NCBI GenBank assembly: GCA_902520335.1
Contig: CABYNS010000001.1
Location: forward strand, 240,001-304,000
Direction: 5' to 3'
DNA from: an uncultured Pelagibacteraceae bacterium
GTDB lineage: Bacteria > Pseudomonadota > Alphaproteobacteria > Pelagibacterales > Pelagibacteraceae
Length of the DNA: 64,000 nucleotides
The position numbers were made by a program, and so were the translations under genes. Positions 61,121 to 64,000 of this stretch are shown here, piece by piece. Numbering within the stretch: position 1 is the first letter of the stretch; every line of letters starts with the position of its first letter. Under the pieces are notes generated by a model. The model ran no database searches. It was not told where the DNA came from and saw only the letters and a program-made list of their open reading frames with translations.

Positions 61121-61696
61121 TTAGTTTTTATTATCTATATTTTGTTTCTCTTTTTCTCTTTTTTCTCTTTTTATTCTTCTTTCAGCTTTCTCTATTGCCT
61201 CAACTAATTCTTTTTGATTAATTAAATTCAATGCCACAGGATCTTTTGGGCTTAAATTATTATAATTCCAGTAACTTTTATTTCTTATTGATGTTACTGA
61301 ATTTTTTGTAATTCCAACAAGTCTCGCAATTTGTGAGTCTTTTAATAGGTTGTGTTGTTTTATTAACCATAAAGCTGAATCAGGTTTGTCCTGTCTTTTG
61401 GAAAGTGGAACATATTTTTTTATTTTTTTATCTTGATTAGATATTTCAATATCAAAATTATTAATTTTTAATGGCCTGTTCTCATCTTTTGATGACAACT
61501 CTATTTCCTCTCTAGATAGTTGACCAGAAATAATTGGATTGTAAGCTTTAATTCCTTTTGCAACTTCACCATCAGCTATTCCTTGAATTTCTACTTCATG
61601 TAATTGACAAAAATTTGCAATTTGCCTGAAAGTTAAAGTGGTATTTTCAACCAACCAAACAGCTGTTGCCATTGGCATTAATGGAGCATTTGTCAT
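61121..61696 (-). CDS. trcR: TrcR family cell-cycle transcriptional regulator (DUF1013)
   Basis: A 191-residue alphaproteobacterial protein. It begins [20 protein letters not shown], characteristic of the DUF1013 family, continues with FRQIANFCQLHEVEIQGIAD and a second helix-turn-helix-like region ALWLIKQHNLLKDSQIARLV, followed by KNSVTSI. The end is rich in charged residues (about 170-191). The family was described as a cell-cycle transcription regulator in Caulobacter. Its ATG overlaps the rpmE stop by one base. Confidence 0.88.
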   Translation of the reverse strand: MTNAPLMPMATAVWLVENTTLTFRQIANFCQLHEVEIQGIADGEVAKGIKAYNPIISGQLSREEIELSSKDENRPLKINNFDIEISNQDKKIKKYVPLSKRQDKPDSALWLIKQHNLLKDSQIARLVGITKNSVTSIRNKSYWNYNNLSPKDPVALNLINQKELVEAIEKAERRIKREKREKEKQNIDNKN

Positions 61697-61926
61697 TAAT
61701 TTTTCTTTTCAGATTTAAAATTTTGAAATCTTTTATTAAACTTACTAATTCGACCTTTATCCATAAGCTTCTGTTTTCCACCTGTCCAAGCCGAGTGGGA
61801 TTTTGGATCAATTTCAAGTTTCAAAGTTTCACCTTCTTTTCCCCAGGTAGATTTTGTTTCGAATACTGAGCCATCAGTCATTTCAACTTTTATCGAATGA
61901 TAGTTTGGATGAATTTTTTTTTTCAT
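61696..61926 (-). CDS. rpmE: 50S ribosomal protein L31
   Basis: A 76-residue protein: [20 protein letters not shown] is the L31 start, followed by [19 protein letters not shown] and [20 protein letters not shown]. The zinc-binding cysteines of the C-plus form are absent. It is followed directly by trcR (1-base overlap) and preceded by suhB with a 35-bp gap. Confidence 0.95.
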   Translation of the reverse strand: MKKKIHPNYHSIKVEMTDGSVFETKSTWGKEGETLKLEIDPKSHSAWTGGKQKLMDKGRISKFNKRFQNFKSEKKN

Positions 61927-61961
61927 GACGAGACTTATAGCAAAAGATTTTTTTAAAACAA

Positions 61962-62702
61962 TTAAAAGTTTTTCAATTTTTTAATTAATCTATTATTTAT
62001 GCTGTTATTTGATGCTATAATTTTCACGTTATTAATACTTGATAAATTGATTTCATTTAAAATTCCACCTGCCTCTTCTACTATAATAATTCCAGCAGCT
62101 ATATCCCAGAGATTTAAATTTTTTTGAAAATATCCATCGTATCTGCCTGAAGCTACATAAGCCATATCTAATGCTGCACAACCAGAATTTCTTACAAGTA
62201 ATTCATCACCATAATCGATTTTACCTCCTGCTACAAACAAACAATCTTCAATTTTATTTTTTTTTGAAACTTTTATTCTTTGATTATTAAAATATGCTCC
62301 ATTATTTTTTTCAGCATAAAACATTTCATCTTTAATAGGATCATAAATTAATCCGGCTATAATTTGGTCATACGATTTTAATGCAATTGAAATAGCAAAA
62401 TGTGGCACACCATGTAAATAATTTATTGTTCCATCTATTGGATCTATTATCCAGGTATTATTTTTGTCTTTATTATTTTCAATACCTTTCTCTTCACTTA
62501 ATATTGAATAATTTGGTTTAGCTTTTTTAAGTTCATCAATGATTATTTTTTCAGTTTTTATATCTGAGTTTGTAACAAAGTCACTTGGCCCTTTTTTTGA
62601 TACTTGTAATTTTTCTATCTCACCAAAATCTTTTATCAAAATTTTTGAAGCTTTTTCACTTGCTTTGATCATAATATTTAAGTTTGCTGAAATCGAATTC
62701 AT
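61962..62702 (-). CDS. suhB: Inositol-1-monophosphatase family protein (SuhB)
   Basis: A 246-residue magnesium-dependent phosphatase. The first metal motif is ILSEEKGIE (about residues 66-74), then [15 protein letters not shown] (88-102, DPIDGT motif), and the second metal motif [18 protein letters not shown] (about 193-210) with WDIAAG. It dephosphorylates inositol or sugar phosphates and in other bacteria binds the transcription machinery to help rRNA production. The gene is between rpmE and efp in the core operon. Confidence 0.93.
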   Translation of the reverse strand: MNSISANLNIMIKASEKASKILIKDFGEIEKLQVSKKGPSDFVTNSDIKTEKIIIDELKKAKPNYSILSEEKGIENNKDKNNTWIIDPIDGTINYLHGVPHFAISIALKSYDQIIAGLIYDPIKDEMFYAEKNNGAYFNNQRIKVSKKNKIEDCLFVAGGKIDYGDELLVRNSGCAALDMAYVASGRYDGYFQKNLNLWDIAAGIIIVEEAGGILNEINLSSINNVKIIASNNSINNRLIKKLKNF

Positions 62703-62706
62703 GATC

Positions 62707-63267
62707 TTAAATTTTTTTTATATACTCCAGGTTTCTAGTGTCTAAAACAATTTCATCTCCAGCTTCAATAAACGGAGGAACTTGAACACTGAGACCATTT
62801 ACCAAGATAGCTGGTTTATATGATGAAGATACGGTTTGACCTTTTAAAGCGACGTCAGTACTTTCTATTTTGCAATTTACTTGATTTGGTAATTCAACTG
62901 AAATTGGGGAGTCATTAAAAAAACTTATTAAGACTTCTAAATTTTCAGAGAGAAGTTTTCCCTTTTCACCTATGATTATTTTTTTAATTTCTAATTGTTC
63001 AAATGTTTTTGGCTCAATAAAGAAATAATTATTATCATCCTCATATAAATAATTATAAGAATTTTCTTCAACAGATGCTTTTTCCACTGTTTCATTTGAT
63101 CTGAATCTTTCATTCAACTTAGTATTTTTATTTACACTTTTCATTTCTACTTGGGCAAATGCACCACCTTTTCCAGGTTTAACATGCTGAGTTTTTAGCA
63201 CTTGCCATAGATCATTTTTATATTCTAACAACATACCAACTCTTATCTCGCCTGCATTTATTTTCAT
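62707..63267 (-). CDS. efp: Translation elongation factor P
   Basis: A 186-residue protein: MKINAGEIRVGMLLEYKNDL start, KTQHVKPGKGGAFAQVEMK with the modification-site loop (Lys of KPGKGGA at about residue 34), then NERFRSNETVEKA, and the end VPPFIEAGDEIVLDTRNLEY. It relieves ribosome stalling at polyproline. It overlaps thiE by 4 bp and lies 4 bp before suhB. Confidence 0.97.
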   Translation of the reverse strand: MKINAGEIRVGMLLEYKNDLWQVLKTQHVKPGKGGAFAQVEMKSVNKNTKLNERFRSNETVEKASVEENSYNYLYEDDNNYFFIEPKTFEQLEIKKIIIGEKGKLLSENLEVLISFFNDSPISVELPNQVNCKIESTDVALKGQTVSSSYKPAILVNGLSVQVPPFIEAGDEIVLDTRNLEYIKKI

Positions 63268-63878
63268 TTTAATTTTTTTATTGCCTCTAATGGTTTTAGA
63301 TTTTTATTATTCCAAATGTAGCCTGAGATAGCTAAAAAGTTTGCATTATTCAATAAGAGATTTTTATAATTATTTGAATTTATACCTCCAATAGCAACCA
63401 CAGGAGTTTTTGTGAATTTTTTGACTTTTCTGAGTAAATTAATTGAGGCTCTGTATTTTATTTTTTTGGTTTTTGAATTATTAAAAGCCCCAAGGGCTAT
63501 GTAATCAGCTTTATTTTTTACCGCAATTTTTGATAATTTTACAGAGTTGTGACAGGTAACACCTATTATCTTGTTACCAATTAATTTCCTTGCCTTAATA
63601 ATATTCATATCTTTTTGACCCAAATGACAACCATCAGCATTTAATTTCTTAGCAATAAAAACATCATCATTAATCAGAAATTTAACATTAAATCTTTTAC
63701 AAATTTTCTTAATTTTTTCACCGATGATTATTTTTTTTTTTAAAGTTTCTTTTTTAAGTCTTAGTTGAAAAAAACTAACTTTTTTTTGTTGAAGAACTTC
63801 AGTTAAATCTTGGTAGAATGTTCTATTAATTATGGTTGGTGAAATGAGATAAATGAATTTTTTTCTATTAATTCTCAA
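63264..63878 (-). CDS. thiE: Thiamine-phosphate synthase
   Basis: A 204-residue TIM-barrel enzyme: FFQLRLKKETLKKK carries the Gln/Arg-Lys pair of the active site (about 36-49), then FLINDDVFIAKKLNADGCHLGQKDMN with the DGxHLGQxD motif, and AIGGINSNN near the C-terminus. It joins the pyrimidine and thiazole parts to thiamine phosphate. The start is TTG, overlapping the end of the aldolase gene by 11 bp. No TPP riboswitch is visible, in agreement with its position inside an operon. Confidence 0.95.
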   Translation of the reverse strand: MRINRKKFIYLISPTIINRTFYQDLTEVLQQKKVSFFQLRLKKETLKKKIIIGEKIKKICKRFNVKFLINDDVFIAKKLNADGCHLGQKDMNIIKARKLIGNKIIGVTCHNSVKLSKIAVKNKADYIALGAFNNSKTKKIKYRASINLLRKVKKFTKTPVVAIGGINSNNYKNLLLNNANFLAISGYIWNNKNLKPLEAIKKLK

Positions 63879-64000
63879 GTTCTTTAGACCATTTTCCTTT
63901 AGCGGCCAGTGTATTCATTTTAGCCCTATGGTTAAAAACTTTTTGAGTGCCTTCAATGTTTTTAATATTTTTCGACCAAAATTTTAAGGCACTTTGTTGA
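63868..64000 (-). CDS. Class I fructose-bisphosphate aldolase, C-terminal end (cut by window edge)
   Basis: The last 43 residues of a protein that enters from the right edge: QQSALKFWSKNIKNIEG followed by VFNHRAKMNTLAAKGKWSKE, which is the C-terminal tail of class I (Schiff-base) fructose-bisphosphate aldolase. The active site lies beyond the edge. Its stop overlaps the TTG start of thiE by 11 bp, so translation may be coupled. It belongs to glycolysis/gluconeogenesis. Confidence 0.75.
   Translation of the reverse strand, partial: QQSALKFWSKNIKNIEGTQKVFNHRAKMNTLAAKGKWSKELEN

Noticed and set aside
63879..64000. TPP riboswitch upstream of thiE
   Set aside because: The sequence before thiE is the coding end of the aldolase gene, with an 11-bp overlap, leaving no leader for a riboswitch.

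Overview
The window is very AT-rich, almost gap-free DNA from a small streamlined alphaproteobacterium. It is most likely a SAR11 / Candidatus Pelagibacter-type marine bacterium. The reasons are the extreme A+T content, gaps of 0-50 bp between most genes, many start/stop overlaps, and the right-hand core genes (L36, a tiny aa3-type oxidase subunit IV, three-gene pntAA-pntAB-pntB, TrcR/DUF1013, rpmE, suhB, efp, thiE, class I aldolase). A 5S rRNA gene stands alone at about 55216-55331, and everything to its left is surface-polysaccharide biosynthesis. This matches the known SAR11 hypervariable region that lies between the 23S and 5S rRNA genes. The taxonomic call is an inference from gene content.

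Layout. (1) 1-6271: a nonulosonic (sialic-like) acid set: an SDR cut by the window edge, class III aminotransferase, TylF-type methyltransferase, NeuB, NeuA, two Gfo/Idh/MocA proteins and a GNAT acetyltransferase. (2) 6421-14059: a possible sialyltransferase-like protein, an ABC exporter/flippase, an acetyl-CoA-synthetase-like enzyme, an acyl carrier protein, an SGNH hydrolase and a large GT2-type protein. (3) 14060-22403: ten tightly overlapping minus-strand genes. They include four epimerase/reductase-type SDRs, a two-subunit thiamine-diphosphate E1-like pair, a cupin, a DJ-1/PfpI protein, a NUDIX-like protein, a PhyH oxygenase, and an epimerase fused to the C-terminal part of a second PhyH oxygenase. 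(4) 22455-37084: a plus-strand heptose block. HddA, an HddC-GmhB fusion and GmhA form a GDP-heptose route, and an HldE-like kinase and nucleotidyltransferase appear as separate genes. KdsB, an AroB-like sugar cyclase, a GT9 heptosyltransferase-like enzyme and a nucleotide-sugar dehydrogenase complete it. (5) 37081-54330: glycosyltransferases, the lipid-linked initiating transferase, an O-antigen ligase/polymerase, methyltransferases, epimerases, a cupin and an acetyltransferase, in small blocks that switch strand often. (6) 54371-55150: a PhyH oxygenase just before the 5S gene. (7) 55216-59124: core genes (5S, rpmJ, COX IV, transhydrogenase, transaldolase-like). (8) 59121-60770: a two-gene accessory islet (methyltransferase and GT2). 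(9) 60776-64000: the core minus-strand run fba-thiE-efp-suhB-rpmE-trcR-rpsU-tRNA-fMet.

Taken together, the left 55 kb could build several activated sugars (CMP-nonulosonate, GDP- and ADP/CDP-heptose, CMP-Kdo-like, uronic acids, methylated and acylated deoxysugars), assemble them on a polyprenyl carrier, and export or ligate them as O-antigen or capsule. No transposase, integrase, phage gene or CRISPR array was seen. No stretch longer than 300 bases lacks a gene. The longest gaps are 6272-6420, 12323-12424 and 7756-7850.
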